NCBI RefSeq assembly: GCF_000416985.1
Contig: NZ_ATDL01000016.1
Coordinates: 1 to 64,000 of the forward strand
DNA length: 64,000 nt
Source of the DNA: Sphingobacterium paucimobilis HER1398
GTDB taxonomy: Bacteria; Bacteroidota; Bacteroidia; Sphingobacteriales; Sphingobacteriaceae
Reading direction: 5' to 3'
Shown one piece after another: positions 16,141-24,057 of the stretch (position 1 is its first letter; the number at the start of each line of letters is the position of its first letter). The position numbers and the translations under genes are program-made. The notes below the pieces were generated by a model. That model was not told where the DNA came from, made no database searches, and was given only the letters and a program-made list of their open reading frames with translations.

Positions 16141-17124
16141 CTATTTTTTGTAGGTCACTTCTTTTACAGCATTGATTACTTTTGCAACACTTGGCAAAGT
16201 TGCTTCTACCAATGTAGGCGCATATGCTAATGGTACATCGGCAGATGTAACACGTAATACAGGGGCGTCAAGGTAGTCAAAAGCGTTTTTCTGAACATGG
16301 AATGAAATCTCGGAAGAGATTGATGCCAATGGCCAAGCCTCTTCAACGATAACCAGTCTGTTGGTTTTTTTAACCGATTCAACGATTGCTTTATAATCAA
16401 TAGGACGTACTGAACGTAAGTCGATTAATTCAACACTAAGTCCTTCTTTCTCTAATTCTGCGACAGCTGGAATGACAACTCTAGGAAGCATCTTGCCAAA
16501 AGAAACAATAGTAACATCTGTTCCTTCTTGAATGGTATGTGCTTTGCCAATAGGAAGGTAGTACTCTTCCTCAGGAACAGCCCCTTTGTCTCCGTACATG
16601 ACTTCTGACTCCATGAAGATTACTGGGTCTGGATCGATGATAGCCGATTTTAAAAGCCCTTTTGCATCGTAAGGATTAGAAGGAACAACTACTTTCAAGC
16701 CTGGTGTATTCGCATACCAGTTTTCAAAATTCTGAGAGTGCTGTGCTCCTAATTGTCCGGCATTACCGGTGGGACCGCGAAATACGATTGGACAAGAAAG
16801 CTGTCCGCCTGACATTTGACGAATTTTAGCCGCGGAGTTGATAACCTGGTCTATGGCGACTAATGAGAAGTTGAATGTCATGAATTCTACAATAGGTTTT
16901 AACCCATGTGTAGCAGCTCCAACAGCAATACCGGCAAAACCTAATTCAGCAATAGGAGTATCAATAATACGTTTTGGGCCGAATTCGTCAAGCATACCCT
17001 GGCTTACCTTATAAGCACCGTTATACTCAGCAACTTCCTCCCCCATTAAAAATATAGTTTCATCTTTACGCATTTCTTCGTTCATTGCTTCACGAAGCGC
17101 TTCTCTGAATTGAATTTCTCTCAT
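16141..17124 (-). CDS. pdhB: Pyruvate dehydrogenase E1 component, beta subunit
   Basis: This 327-residue protein is the beta subunit of the heterotetrameric E1 of pyruvate dehydrogenase (acetyl-CoA formation, thiamine-diphosphate dependent). Motifs include 'MREIQFREALREAM', 'FLMGEEVAEYNGAYKVS', 'DTPIAELGFAGIAVGAA', 'FRGPTGNAGQLGAQHSQ' and the C-terminal 'VTSADVPLAYAPTLVEA'. The start at 17124 is chosen from the conserved N-terminus; the frame stays open for 41 codons upstream but that part is not conserved-looking. Closely related branched-chain E1-beta proteins are the main alternative. The alpha subunit and E2/E3 are not adjacent here. Confidence 0.93.
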   Translation of the reverse strand: MREIQFREALREAMNEEMRKDETIFLMGEEVAEYNGAYKVSQGMLDEFGPKRIIDTPIAELGFAGIAVGAATHGLKPIVEFMTFNFSLVAIDQVINSAAKIRQMSGGQLSCPIVFRGPTGNAGQLGAQHSQNFENWYANTPGLKVVVPSNPYDAKGLLKSAIIDPDPVIFMESEVMYGDKGAVPEEEYYLPIGKAHTIQEGTDVTIVSFGKMLPRVVIPAVAELEKEGLSVELIDLRSVRPIDYKAIVESVKKTNRLVIVEEAWPLASISSEISFHVQKNAFDYLDAPVLRVTSADVPLAYAPTLVEATLPSVAKVINAVKEVTYKK

Positions 17125-17159
17125 TAGTTTTGAAATCGTTTTAATTAACCTTTGATATG

Positions 17160-17167
17160 CAAAAATA
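17160..17167 (-). promoter_or_regulatory. pdhB -7 box TATTTTTG
   Basis: A perfect TAnnTTTG match on the minus strand lies about 35 nt upstream of the pdhB ATG. Confidence 0.5.
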
Positions 17168-17182
17168 CTATTTAATAATGAT

Positions 17183-17200
17183 ATTTCATACGTATGAAAT
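17183..17200. promoter_or_regulatory. 18-bp perfect palindrome over the pdhB -33 region
   Basis: ATTTCATAC / GTATGAAAT is an exact palindrome without a loop. It sits where the -33 element of the pdhB promoter should be, so it is a candidate operator. No regulator is identified. Confidence 0.45.
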
Positions 17201-17271
17201 GTAATATTGCTGTCGGTTCCTCTACCAGTGCGCCTCCAATAGCACAATAAATAAAGTCTTTATAACTTGCT

Positions 17272-17874
17272 TTATTTGAGGAATTCTTGTAGCCACAGGT
17301 TTAGATTTTCAATAGCTAAGGCAATATCCCAGGTACTTCTATCCCGTTTTTCAACATAGTTAGAGATAGCTCTTACCTGTAAGCACGGTACCTTTTCCTC
17401 TTGGCAGACAAAAAATACGGCAGCACCTTCCATGCTTTCAGTCGCAACAAGAGGTAAGCGCTCCCTGATCTGATCTATAGAGATGGGGCTGCCATGAACA
17501 GTGTTGACAGTGATGCCTTGGTAACTTGGCAATTGTACAGAGAGCTGAGACGGAGAAGTGGAATGAAACACGCTTCTCCCAAATCCCAGCTCTTCTATAG
17601 GGATGAAAATATCGCCATTTTCTGCACCTAATTCAGCTAGGTGGTCAGTCTTTGTTTGAATAACTGTTCCCAATGGGATTGTTTTGGAGAATGCTCCAGC
17701 GATACCAATATTAAGGACGTAATCCGGACGGATATCCTGAAGTGCTTTTCCCAATTGATAAGCCGTTGCTACCATACCGACTCCTGTAACTAGATAAGGG
17801 ATGTCCATTTGGGTGAGAAAATTAATGCTAGGAGCAATCTCCCCATTGGTGGCGGCTACAATCAATGGTTTCAT
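17272..17874 (-). CDS. mqnB: Futalosine hydrolase
   Basis: This 200-residue nucleoside-phosphorylase-fold enzyme releases hypoxanthine from futalosine in the alternative menaquinone pathway. Seen features are 'VTGVGMVATAYQLGKAL', 'VLNIGIAGAFSKTIPLGTV', the substrate-binding 'ATESMEGAAVFFVC' with the ME pair typical of MTA/SAH nucleosidase relatives, and 'RAISNYVEKRDRSTWDI', the futalosine hydrolase hallmark. Other mqn genes are not in the window. It is divergent from queD across a 151-nt region that contains an inverted repeat. Confidence 0.92.
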   Translation of the reverse strand: MKPLIVAATNGEIAPSINFLTQMDIPYLVTGVGMVATAYQLGKALQDIRPDYVLNIGIAGAFSKTIPLGTVIQTKTDHLAELGAENGDIFIPIEELGFGRSVFHSTSPSQLSVQLPSYQGITVNTVHGSPISIDQIRERLPLVATESMEGAAVFFVCQEEKVPCLQVRAISNYVEKRDRSTWDIALAIENLNLWLQEFLK

Positions 17875-17900
17875 ATGTGTATAATTTGTTTTTTATCTAT

Positions 17901-17954
17901 CATATGGAATACTCATTGGTGTTTGTGCTTCGCTAAATATGAGTATTTCATATG
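17901..17954. promoter_or_regulatory. 16-bp inverted repeat between mqnB and queD
   Basis: Arms 17901-17916 and 17939-17954 match with one G:T-compatible mismatch and a 22-nt spacer. The arm contains TATTTCATATG, similar to half of the palindrome upstream of pdhB (TATTTCATACG). It could be an operator for the divergent promoters. No T tract follows, so a terminator is unlikely. Confidence 0.4.
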
Positions 17955-18012
17955 TTGTAATTTTCGTAAAGGATTCTTATGTTTTTAACTGCTAAAATAG
18001 AGTTTTTTAAGG

Positions 18013-18020
18013 TATATTTG
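18013..18020 (+). promoter_or_regulatory. queD -7 box TATATTTG, leaderless start
   Basis: A perfect box ends 5 nt before the queD ATG (18026). This leaves no room for a 5' leader, which also argues against a preQ1 riboswitch. Confidence 0.55.
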
Positions 18021-18025
18021 CCTAT

Positions 18026-18439
18026 ATGATATACATTACAAGACGGGAGAGATTCTGTGCTGCCCATAAGTTGCATCGCGAAGATTGGTCAGAGGAGAAA
18101 AATGAAGCTGTATTCGGCTATTGTTCCAATCCTAATTGGCATGGACATAACTATGAATTGTATGTTACAGTAAAAGGAACAGTAAATCCAGAAACAGGTT
18201 TTTTGATTGATTTGAAACTGATGAAAAGTATCATAAATACAGAGGTCATCGACAAAATGGATCATAAGAATATAAATTTGGATGTAGACTTTATGCAAGG
18301 CAAAATGGCATCAACAGAAATAATTGCCATGGAGATTTTTCATGTGTTAAAGCCTCACTTTGAAAAGGAAAATGTACAGCTCCACAGTGTAAAACTGTAC
18401 GAAACAGAAAATAACTCAGTCGAATATTTCGGCGATTAA
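18026..18439 (+). CDS. queD: 6-carboxy-5,6,7,8-tetrahydropterin synthase
   Basis: This 137-residue protein of the T-fold / PTPS family makes 6-carboxytetrahydropterin from dihydroneopterin triphosphate for queuosine and 7-deazaguanine synthesis. The zinc histidines are visible in 'FCAAHKLH' and 'NWHGHNYEL', the catalytic Cys in 'GYCSNPNWHGH', and 'DHKNINLD' and 'KLYETENNSVEY' carry the remaining active-site residues. folE follows after 23 nt and supplies the pathway's substrate, which supports the call over sepiapterin-type PTPS. Confidence 0.93.
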   Translation: MIYITRRERFCAAHKLHREDWSEEKNEAVFGYCSNPNWHGHNYELYVTVKGTVNPETGFLIDLKLMKSIINTEVIDKMDHKNINLDVDFMQGKMASTEIIAMEIFHVLKPHFEKENVQLHSVKLYETENNSVEYFGD

Positions 18440-18462
18440 TCACATAAATAATTAGCTAAGAA

Positions 18463-19092
18463 ATGAGTAATCTTACGGACTTCAATGAAGAATTGGAAGG
18501 CTACAAAAAGATAGACCAATATAATGGACAACAGGTGGAACGTATTGCTTCGCACTATAATGATATTTTGTCGGCCATAGGCGAAGATCCAAATCGTGAA
18601 GGCTTAATCAAAACACCAGAACGTGTAGCAAAAGCATTACAATATTTAACCCATGGATATGATATTGATGCTGCTGAGGTACTTCGTAGTGCTATGTTTG
18701 AAGAAGATTATAGTCAGATGGTTGTGGTAAAAGATATAGAAGTCTACTCTATGTGTGAGCATCATATGTTGCCATTCTTTGGTAAAGCGCATATTGCTTA
18801 TATTCCTAATGGACACATCGTGGGGTTGAGCAAGATTCCGAGGATCGTGGATGCTTTCGCTAGACGCCTACAGGTACAGGAACGGTTGACGAATGAAATC
18901 AGAGATTGTATTCAGGATACATTAAATCCAGCAGGAGTTGCCGTAGTGATCGAGTGCAAGCATATGTGTATGGCAATGCGGGGTGTGCAGAAGCAAAATT
19001 CTGTTACAACAACTTCCGCTTTTACAGGAGAATTCCAAAATGATGTTACACGATCAGAATTTTTAAGATTAATAACTGCGTCCTTAGCTTAG
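18463..19092 (+). CDS. folE: GTP cyclohydrolase I
   Basis: This 209-residue T-fold enzyme converts GTP to 7,8-dihydroneopterin triphosphate, the first step of folate and queuosine synthesis. The zinc and active-site signature is complete: '[19 protein letters not shown]', '[20 protein letters not shown]' and '[16 protein letters not shown]'. It lies in an operon with queD, and a strong terminator follows. No sequence damage is seen. Confidence 0.96.
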   Translation: MSNLTDFNEELEGYKKIDQYNGQQVERIASHYNDILSAIGEDPNREGLIKTPERVAKALQYLTHGYDIDAAEVLRSAMFEEDYSQMVVVKDIEVYSMCEHHMLPFFGKAHIAYIPNGHIVGLSKIPRIVDAFARRLQVQERLTNEIRDCIQDTLNPAGVAVVIECKHMCMAMRGVQKQNSVTTTSAFTGEFQNDVTRSEFLRLITASLA

Positions 19093-19116
19093 GACATAAG
19101 TTAATCATAAGTGGTT

Positions 19117-19155
19117 AAAAAAACCTTGTTTTCAGACTGAAAACAAGGTTTTTTT
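19117..19155 (+). terminator. Rho-independent terminator
   Basis: An 11-bp stem (CCTTGTTTTCA / TGAAAACAAGG, loop GAC) is flanked by A7 and T7. It ends the queD-folE unit. Confidence 0.93.
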
Positions 19156-19233
19156 GATTATGGAATATCCTAGAATCAGTTGATCTAACCTGAAAGCAGG
19201 AGTAAAAATAATTTGTTTTCTAAAATTGTTCCG

Positions 19234-19241
19234 TAAATTCG
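19234..19241 (+). promoter_or_regulatory. -7-like box TAAATTCG, leaderless start
   Basis: A one-mismatch TAnnTTTG box ends 5 nt before the ATG at 19247. It supports that start over the TTG at 19226. Confidence 0.4.
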
Positions 19242-19246
19242 CAGCC

Positions 19247-19882
19247 ATGTTTCAAAATCAAGAAGAGGTAAGTGGCTATTTAGAAGAGACTTGTGATGCA
19301 GAGGACGCGTTGCTGGGCGTTATAAATAGAGAAACATATTTGAAAGAGACGATGCCCCATATGTTATCGGGACATTATCAAGGGCGTGTCTTGTCTATGA
19401 TTAGCAAGATGCTTGCTCCAAAAAAAATTCTAGAGGTAGGTACTTTTACAGGTTACGCGACGTTATGTCTAGCGGAAGGGTTGACCAAAGATGGTACTCT
19501 TCATACTATCGATATTAATGAAGAGCAGGAAGAGCGAGTTTCAGGATATTTTGAACGCTCTGAATATGCTTCACAGATTCAGTATCACATAGGGGATGCC
19601 ATCAATGTAATCCCAACGATAGAAGGCGAGTTTGATTTAGTGTTTATCGATGCAGATAAAAAGCGGAATTTGGTTTATTATGAAATGTTAATAGATCGGA
19701 TTCCAACAGGAGGTGTTATTTTATTGGACAATGTATTGTGGAAAGGAAAGGTCTTTGAGAGCAATCCGGACAATCAAACAAGACAAGTCTTAGAATTGAA
19801 CGCCACCTTGGCAAAAGACAATCGTGTAGAAAAATTGATTTTGCCAATCAGAGACGGGCTTTTTGTGTTACGCAAAAAGTAA
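19247..19882 (+). CDS. Class I SAM-dependent O-methyltransferase (family 3)
   Basis: This 211-residue protein matches the catechol/caffeoyl-CoA-type O-methyltransferase family. The SAM-binding motif I is 'ILEVGTFTGYATLCLAEGL', followed by 'GTLHTIDINEEQ' (acidic end of beta-2), the metal-binding 'VFIDADKKRNLVYYE' and 'GGVILLDNVLWKGKV' with Asp and Asn ligands. Family enzymes methylate catechol-like hydroxyls in a Mg-dependent way; the natural substrate here is unknown. The glucosaminidase gene follows after 22 nt. Confidence 0.87.
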   Translation: MFQNQEEVSGYLEETCDAEDALLGVINRETYLKETMPHMLSGHYQGRVLSMISKMLAPKKILEVGTFTGYATLCLAEGLTKDGTLHTIDINEEQEERVSGYFERSEYASQIQYHIGDAINVIPTIEGEFDLVFIDADKKRNLVYYEMLIDRIPTGGVILLDNVLWKGKVFESNPDNQTRQVLELNATLAKDNRVEKLILPIRDGLFVLRKK

Positions 19883-19904
19883 TGGTTGAACTAAAAAGTA
19901 AAAA

Positions 19905-20405
19905 ATGCAAAAATCTTTATGCAGCAGAGCATTGCTGCTACTAGTATTGTGTTTCGCTTCAGTAACGACACTATTGGGACAAAAGAAGTTTAGTCCCTCA
20001 AGTTACATCGAGCAGCACAAGAGCGTCGCACAGCAGCTTATGCGCGAGACAGGTGTGCCAGCATCTGTGATTTTAGCAGTCGCTATTCATGAAAGTGCTT
20101 ATGGCAATAGTCGGATTGCCAATCATTTAAACAATCATTTTGGAATCAAGGGAAAGAACAACAGTTCAGTGATAAGATCCGCCTACAAAGGTTATGAATC
20201 TGTATGGGCTTCTTATAATGATTTTGTAGGACTCCTAAAGAGAAGAAAGGCTACACAACCTTTGTTTGAAAAATATTCTCCTCAAGACTATACCGCTTGG
20301 GTCAAAGGTATCGCCCGCTCCGGCTATTCGGCGACCAAAGGCTGGAGTAGCAAGGTTCTGAACACGATTGATAGGTACGATTTGGATGAATTGGATATAA
20401 ATTAG
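19905..20405 (+). CDS. Secreted glucosaminidase-domain protein, short form
   Basis: This 166-residue protein has a signal peptide ending near 'TTLLGQ'. Its single domain is of the GH73 / mannosyl-glycoprotein endo-N-acetylglucosaminidase type: 'VPASVILAVAIHESAYGNSR' with the catalytic Glu in 'IHESA', then 'NNHFGIKG'. The second conserved block 'YESVWASYNDFVGLLKRR' is present. It should cleave peptidoglycan glycan strands in the periplasm. It has no LysM domain, unlike its neighbour, and the pair look like a tandem duplication that has diverged. Confidence 0.88.
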   Translation: MQKSLCSRALLLLVLCFASVTTLLGQKKFSPSSYIEQHKSVAQQLMRETGVPASVILAVAIHESAYGNSRIANHLNNHFGIKGKNNSSVIRSAYKGYESVWASYNDFVGLLKRRKATQPLFEKYSPQDYTAWVKGIARSGYSATKGWSSKVLNTIDRYDLDELDIN

Positions 20406-20431
20406 TAGATTTATATACTTTTTAAAAATTG

Positions 20432-21259
20432 ATGAGATTTCTATTGTTATCTGTCGTCCTATTGGGCTTGTTGGGTTCTTGTGCTTCAAAAAAAAGAACG
20501 GTATTATCACATCCCTCATCGTCGGGTACTTCTTCATCTAGACCTAGTGCGAGCAAAGGAGGAACCTCTACATCAGGACTTTCTTATATTGAGCAGTATA
20601 AAGATGTTGCTATTCGGGAAATGAATCTTTATGGTATACCTGCTAGTATCAAGTTAGCTCAGGCTCTGTTGGAATCTGGAAATGGAAACTCCTATTTAGC
20701 AAGGGAAGCGAATAATCACTTTGGAATAAAATGCGGAGGTGTCTGGAACGGGAAAAGTGTAAGGAGAGCCGATGATAACCCAAACGATTGTTTTCGTGTT
20801 TATGACAATCCCGAGCAATCCTTTAAAGATCATTCGCAGTTCCTGTTACGCAAACGTTATGAGAAGCTATTTACACTGAATAGAAATGATTACAAAGGTT
20901 GGGCGAGAGGGTTAAAGGATGCAGGCTATGCGACCAACCCGAGGTATCCCGAGCTATTGGTTGATTTAATAGAACGGTATGAGCTTTACAAATACGACAG
21001 AGGCGAAACCTATGTAGAGAAGGGACGTCGTGAAGAGAAGGTAGAAAGAGTAATCGAAACTAAAATCGAAACGGACCCCATCACAAAGCCTGAGCAGATT
21101 AAATCGCCAGTTGCTATGGTCATTCATGAAGTAAAACCTGCTCAGACACTGTATAGTATCAGTCGTCAGTATAATGTTACAGTCGACCAGATTAAGCAGT
21201 TAAACAACCTTTCAGATGATATATTGTCAATAGGGCAACTGCTTGTGATTACCAAATAG
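20432..21259 (+). CDS. Glucosaminidase lipoprotein with C-terminal LysM
   Basis: This 275-residue lipoprotein has the lipobox 'LLGSC' near residue 17, then a Ser/Thr-rich linker. The glucosaminidase domain (about 50-190) includes 'IPASIKLAQALLESGNGNSY' with catalytic Glu and 'NNHFGIKCGGVWNGKS'. A Lys/Glu-rich linker follows, then a single LysM (about 230-275, 'QTLYSISRQYNVTVDQIKQL') that binds peptidoglycan. The ATG at 20432 is preferred to the in-frame TTG at 20429. The architecture resembles FlgJ/YbfG-type autolysins. It is 26 nt from the upstream paralog and likely co-transcribed with it. Confidence 0.9.
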   Translation: MRFLLLSVVLLGLLGSCASKKRTVLSHPSSSGTSSSRPSASKGGTSTSGLSYIEQYKDVAIREMNLYGIPASIKLAQALLESGNGNSYLAREANNHFGIKCGGVWNGKSVRRADDNPNDCFRVYDNPEQSFKDHSQFLLRKRYEKLFTLNRNDYKGWARGLKDAGYATNPRYPELLVDLIERYELYKYDRGETYVEKGRREEKVERVIETKIETDPITKPEQIKSPVAMVIHEVKPAQTLYSISRQYNVTVDQIKQLNNLSDDILSIGQLLVITK

Positions 21260-21304
21260 AAGTAAAACATTGTTAAAATTATAGTGTTTTATTCGGTAAT
21301 AATG

Positions 21305-21312
21305 TAGATTTA
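21305..21312 (+). promoter_or_regulatory. -7-like box TAGATTTA before a GTG start
   Basis: The box ends 5 nt before the GTG at 21318. The position matches the other leaderless-type starts in the window. Confidence 0.35.
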
Positions 21313-21317
21313 CAGTT

Positions 21318-22076
21318 GTGAAGACCAATCTAAACATAGTACTGTTGTGGCTGCTGCTTTTCGTTTGTGGACCTATTTATTCCCAGCAAAAGGTAGAAGG
21401 GCTGATTTTTGATAAAGATACTAAACAGCGAATCGGTCGGGTATTAATGATGAATAAGACTTCCGGTGCAAATGTCTTTAATAACTCAAGAGGAGAGTTC
21501 GCCTTGGAGATGCAGCCTGGTGATCAGATTATAGCGCAAAAAGAACATTATTTTAGCGATACGCTAACCTACCAAGGAGAGAAAGTCCTCATTTTTAATT
21601 TAAAAAAGACTTCTATATATATCGATCCCGTAACAGTTGTTGCCAGAAAGACGCCTGAGCAAATTCTAGCGGAGAGATATAGGGATTACGATAAAGCCTA
21701 TAAATTAGCCGACCCCGGCAGCTACTTCAGTGTAGGTCCTACAGGGGCGGGGTTGAGTATAAATGCGATATACAACTTGTTCAGTAAAGAGGCGAAAAAT
21801 GCTCGGAGATTAACGAAGTATTTTCAAAAGGAATATGAGGAAAATATAGTCGATATTCGCTTTTCCAAAGAGTTGATTAAAGGAGTAACTGGACTTGAGG
21901 GGGAGCCTCTGGATAACTTTATGGTAAGATACAGACCTTCGTATGATTTTGTATCTTTGGCAACACATTATCAAATGGTGAGCTATATAAAGTCCAAATA
22001 TGAGTATTTCAAGTTTGTACCTTATATTAAACCGTTGCCAGACTTGAATAATATAGATATCAATAAAGAATATTAG
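21318..22076 (+). CDS. Secreted carboxypeptidase-regulatory-like domain protein
   Basis: This 252-residue protein starts with GTG; no in-frame ATG gives a signal peptide. The signal peptide ends near 'GPIYSQ'. Residues about 25-110 read as a CarboxypepD_reg-like beta-sandwich ('VEGLIFDKDTKQRIGRVLMM', 'NNSRGEFALEMQPGDQI', 'VVARKTPEQIL'), the fold often found at the N-terminus of TonB-dependent receptors. The rest is alpha-helical and unrecognised. It lies 9 nt upstream of the DUF3078 gene, so both may act together at the envelope. No function is assigned. Confidence 0.65.
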   Translation: MKTNLNIVLLWLLLFVCGPIYSQQKVEGLIFDKDTKQRIGRVLMMNKTSGANVFNNSRGEFALEMQPGDQIIAQKEHYFSDTLTYQGEKVLIFNLKKTSIYIDPVTVVARKTPEQILAERYRDYDKAYKLADPGSYFSVGPTGAGLSINAIYNLFSKEAKNARRLTKYFQKEYEENIVDIRFSKELIKGVTGLEGEPLDNFMVRYRPSYDFVSLATHYQMVSYIKSKYEYFKFVPYIKPLPDLNNIDINKEY

Positions 22077-22085
22077 TAATCGTAT

Positions 22086-23141
22086 ATGATGAGACATTTA
22101 CCCTTATTTTTAAGCTTTCTAGCAATTTTTTGCAGTGTACAGGCTTTTTCTCAGGTAGATCTAAAAGGACTGCGAGAAGATCCCAATACAAAAAGATTAA
22201 ATGCGGATACAACCAAAGGTGTACAAATTAAACAAATAAATGTGCCGATTCCTAAATTGGGACTCGAAGTTGATTATTGGAAACATTGGACAAAGTTTGG
22301 GCTGAACCTAAACCAAGCGACATTTAGTGACAATTGGAATGCAGGTGGGGTAAGTTCAATAGCGGTGGGTGGAACTTTTTGGCACAAATCTGATTATAAT
22401 AGGGATCGATTTAACTTTGTGTCAGAGGTGGATCTGAAATATGGTAAGATTCAAAACTTTGGAAAAAAAGGAGAGTTTAAACCACTAGCAAAGAAGAATA
22501 ACGACCGTATATTTTGGGATAATAAGTTGGCCTATAAATTTACCAATACATGGGCGCTTTATTTTTCCTTTACCTTCGAGTCACAGTTTGATTTGGGATA
22601 TACATATGACAAGGATACTGATGGAAATGAAATCGTAAAGGAAACGGTTTCAAGTTTTATGGGGCCAGGTTATTTTACAGAATCATTCGGGGTAGAATAC
22701 AAGCCGGATAAAACATTTTCACTTCGTTTAGGTACAGGTACAGCACGTCAGACACTAGTGTTAGATGATCGTGTTAAACCGTTGACGATAGCTGAATACG
22801 CAGAACGTTACCCTAATAATAAGCCTATTGGTAAAGATCAGGAAAAATGGGGGCTGAAGCCGGGACAGAGTTTTAAAAATGACCTCGCTTTTCAGATTAC
22901 AGCAAACCTAGATCGCAATCTATCTCAGAATCTGAACCTAAAAGCACGTTATAATCTCTTTGCTGACTATAAAGATGTAACAGATCCCGACCATAGATTG
23001 GATGCAACATTAAGCGCCAAAGTGACTAGTTTGGTTAATGTATCGTTATCTGGAATTCTAGTATACAACTACGACGAAGCATCCAAAATACAGTACAGCC
23101 AAGCTCTGACGTTAGGAGTAATATATGCATTGCCTAGATAA
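22086..23141 (+). CDS. DUF3078 outer-membrane beta-barrel protein
   Basis: This 351-residue protein has a signal peptide ending near 'VQAFSQ'. The family hallmark is 'WTKFGLNLNQATFSDNWNAG' followed by alternating beta-strands that end in an aromatic residue pattern ('GVIYALPR' at the C-terminus). This fits DUF3078, predicted porin-like outer-membrane barrels restricted to Bacteroidota. The function is unknown. It lies between the carboxypeptidase-like protein and the amidase with short gaps, an envelope-related cluster. Confidence 0.8.
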   Translation: MMRHLPLFLSFLAIFCSVQAFSQVDLKGLREDPNTKRLNADTTKGVQIKQINVPIPKLGLEVDYWKHWTKFGLNLNQATFSDNWNAGGVSSIAVGGTFWHKSDYNRDRFNFVSEVDLKYGKIQNFGKKGEFKPLAKKNNDRIFWDNKLAYKFTNTWALYFSFTFESQFDLGYTYDKDTDGNEIVKETVSSFMGPGYFTESFGVEYKPDKTFSLRLGTGTARQTLVLDDRVKPLTIAEYAERYPNNKPIGKDQEKWGLKPGQSFKNDLAFQITANLDRNLSQNLNLKARYNLFADYKDVTDPDHRLDATLSAKVTSLVNVSLSGILVYNYDEASKIQYSQALTLGVIYALPR

Positions 23142-23151
23142 GAAGTAATAT

Positions 23152-24057
23152 ATGCTGTCGAAGGGGTTTGTCGTAGGAGTTAGTTTGTTTATGCTGATTG
23201 GATGCAGTACATCAAAGAAAGTAACCGTAGCAAAAAAGGTCGATGTGCCGGTTGGGCTATCAGCTAAAGAGGTCTTGACTGAAGTTGAAGAAATAGCAAA
23301 AGTTGAAGTTCAAAACGCGGTAGACACAACTGTTTTTCAGGCATTCCGAGAGTTGACCCCAGAGGAAAAGATCGTGGAACAAAAGCGTATGGGGATATAT
23401 AAGGGTGCAGATTGGGCAGCAGCTTTACATTATGACCTCCGCAAGCCTAATTTCGTCATCATACACCATACTGCTCAAAATAGCGTTGCGCAGACCGTAC
23501 GTACTTTTCAAGTGCCACATTCTAAAGTGAGTGCCCATTATGTAATAGGTAGGGACGGGCAAGTCATTCAAATGCTCAATGATTATGAACGTGCCTGGCA
23601 TGCCGGTAAATCAAAATGGGGTAACATTGATGATCTGAATTCCGTATCCTTAGGAATAGAGCTGGATAATAATGGGAAGGAGCCATTTCCAGATGCACAG
23701 ATAAACTCCTTATTGATTTTGTTGGATACATTGAAAGCGAAGTACCTGATCCCTCAGCTCAATTTTATAGGTCACGCAGATATTGCCCCAATGCGTAAGG
23801 ACGACCCTAGTGTTTTATTCCCATGGAAACGATTGGCAGAAAGAGGATTTGGAATTTGGTATAACGAAGACTATCTCATGATGCCTCCCGCTAATTTCAA
23901 CCCAATAGACGCCTTAAAGATAATGGGGTATGATATGCGTAATCAAGAAGGTGCGATTCGTGCTTTTAAGAGAAAGTATATTGTTAAAGAAGTGAATGGT
24001 GTCTTGACAGCTCAAGATCAAGCCGTATTGTATGATTTGTATCGTAAGTATTATTAG
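23152..24057 (+). CDS. N-acetylmuramoyl-L-alanine amidase lipoprotein (Amidase_2)
   Basis: This 301-residue lipoprotein has the lipobox 'LIGCSTSKK'. Its Amidase_2/PGRP domain (about residues 95-235) shows the zinc ligands His in 'IIHHTAQN' and in 'FIGHADIAPMRKDDP', with 'SAHYVIGRDGQVIQM' and 'AWHAGKSKWG' in between. It should cleave the amide bond between MurNAc and the stem peptide, most likely in anhydro-muropeptides (AmpD-like), here at the outer membrane. The stop codon overlaps the stop of the convergent symporter by 4 nt. Confidence 0.9.
   Translation: MLSKGFVVGVSLFMLIGCSTSKKVTVAKKVDVPVGLSAKEVLTEVEEIAKVEVQNAVDTTVFQAFRELTPEEKIVEQKRMGIYKGADWAAALHYDLRKPNFVIIHHTAQNSVAQTVRTFQVPHSKVSAHYVIGRDGQVIQMLNDYERAWHAGKSKWGNIDDLNSVSLGIELDNNGKEPFPDAQINSLLILLDTLKAKYLIPQLNFIGHADIAPMRKDDPSVLFPWKRLAERGFGIWYNEDYLMMPPANFNPIDALKIMGYDMRNQEGAIRAFKRKYIVKEVNGVLTAQDQAVLYDLYRKYY

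Noticed and set aside
17125..17247. 41-codon N-terminal extension of pdhB
   Set aside because: It is not conserved-looking, spans the promoter box and the palindrome, and the family N-terminus begins at 17124.
17205..17250. tRNA-like fragment (GGTAGAG with GGAACCGAC on the minus strand)
   Set aside because: No acceptor or T arm can be paired; it does not fold as a cloverleaf.
17955..18025. preQ1 riboswitch before queD
   Set aside because: The -7 box ends 5 nt before the ATG, so there is no transcribed leader to hold a riboswitch.
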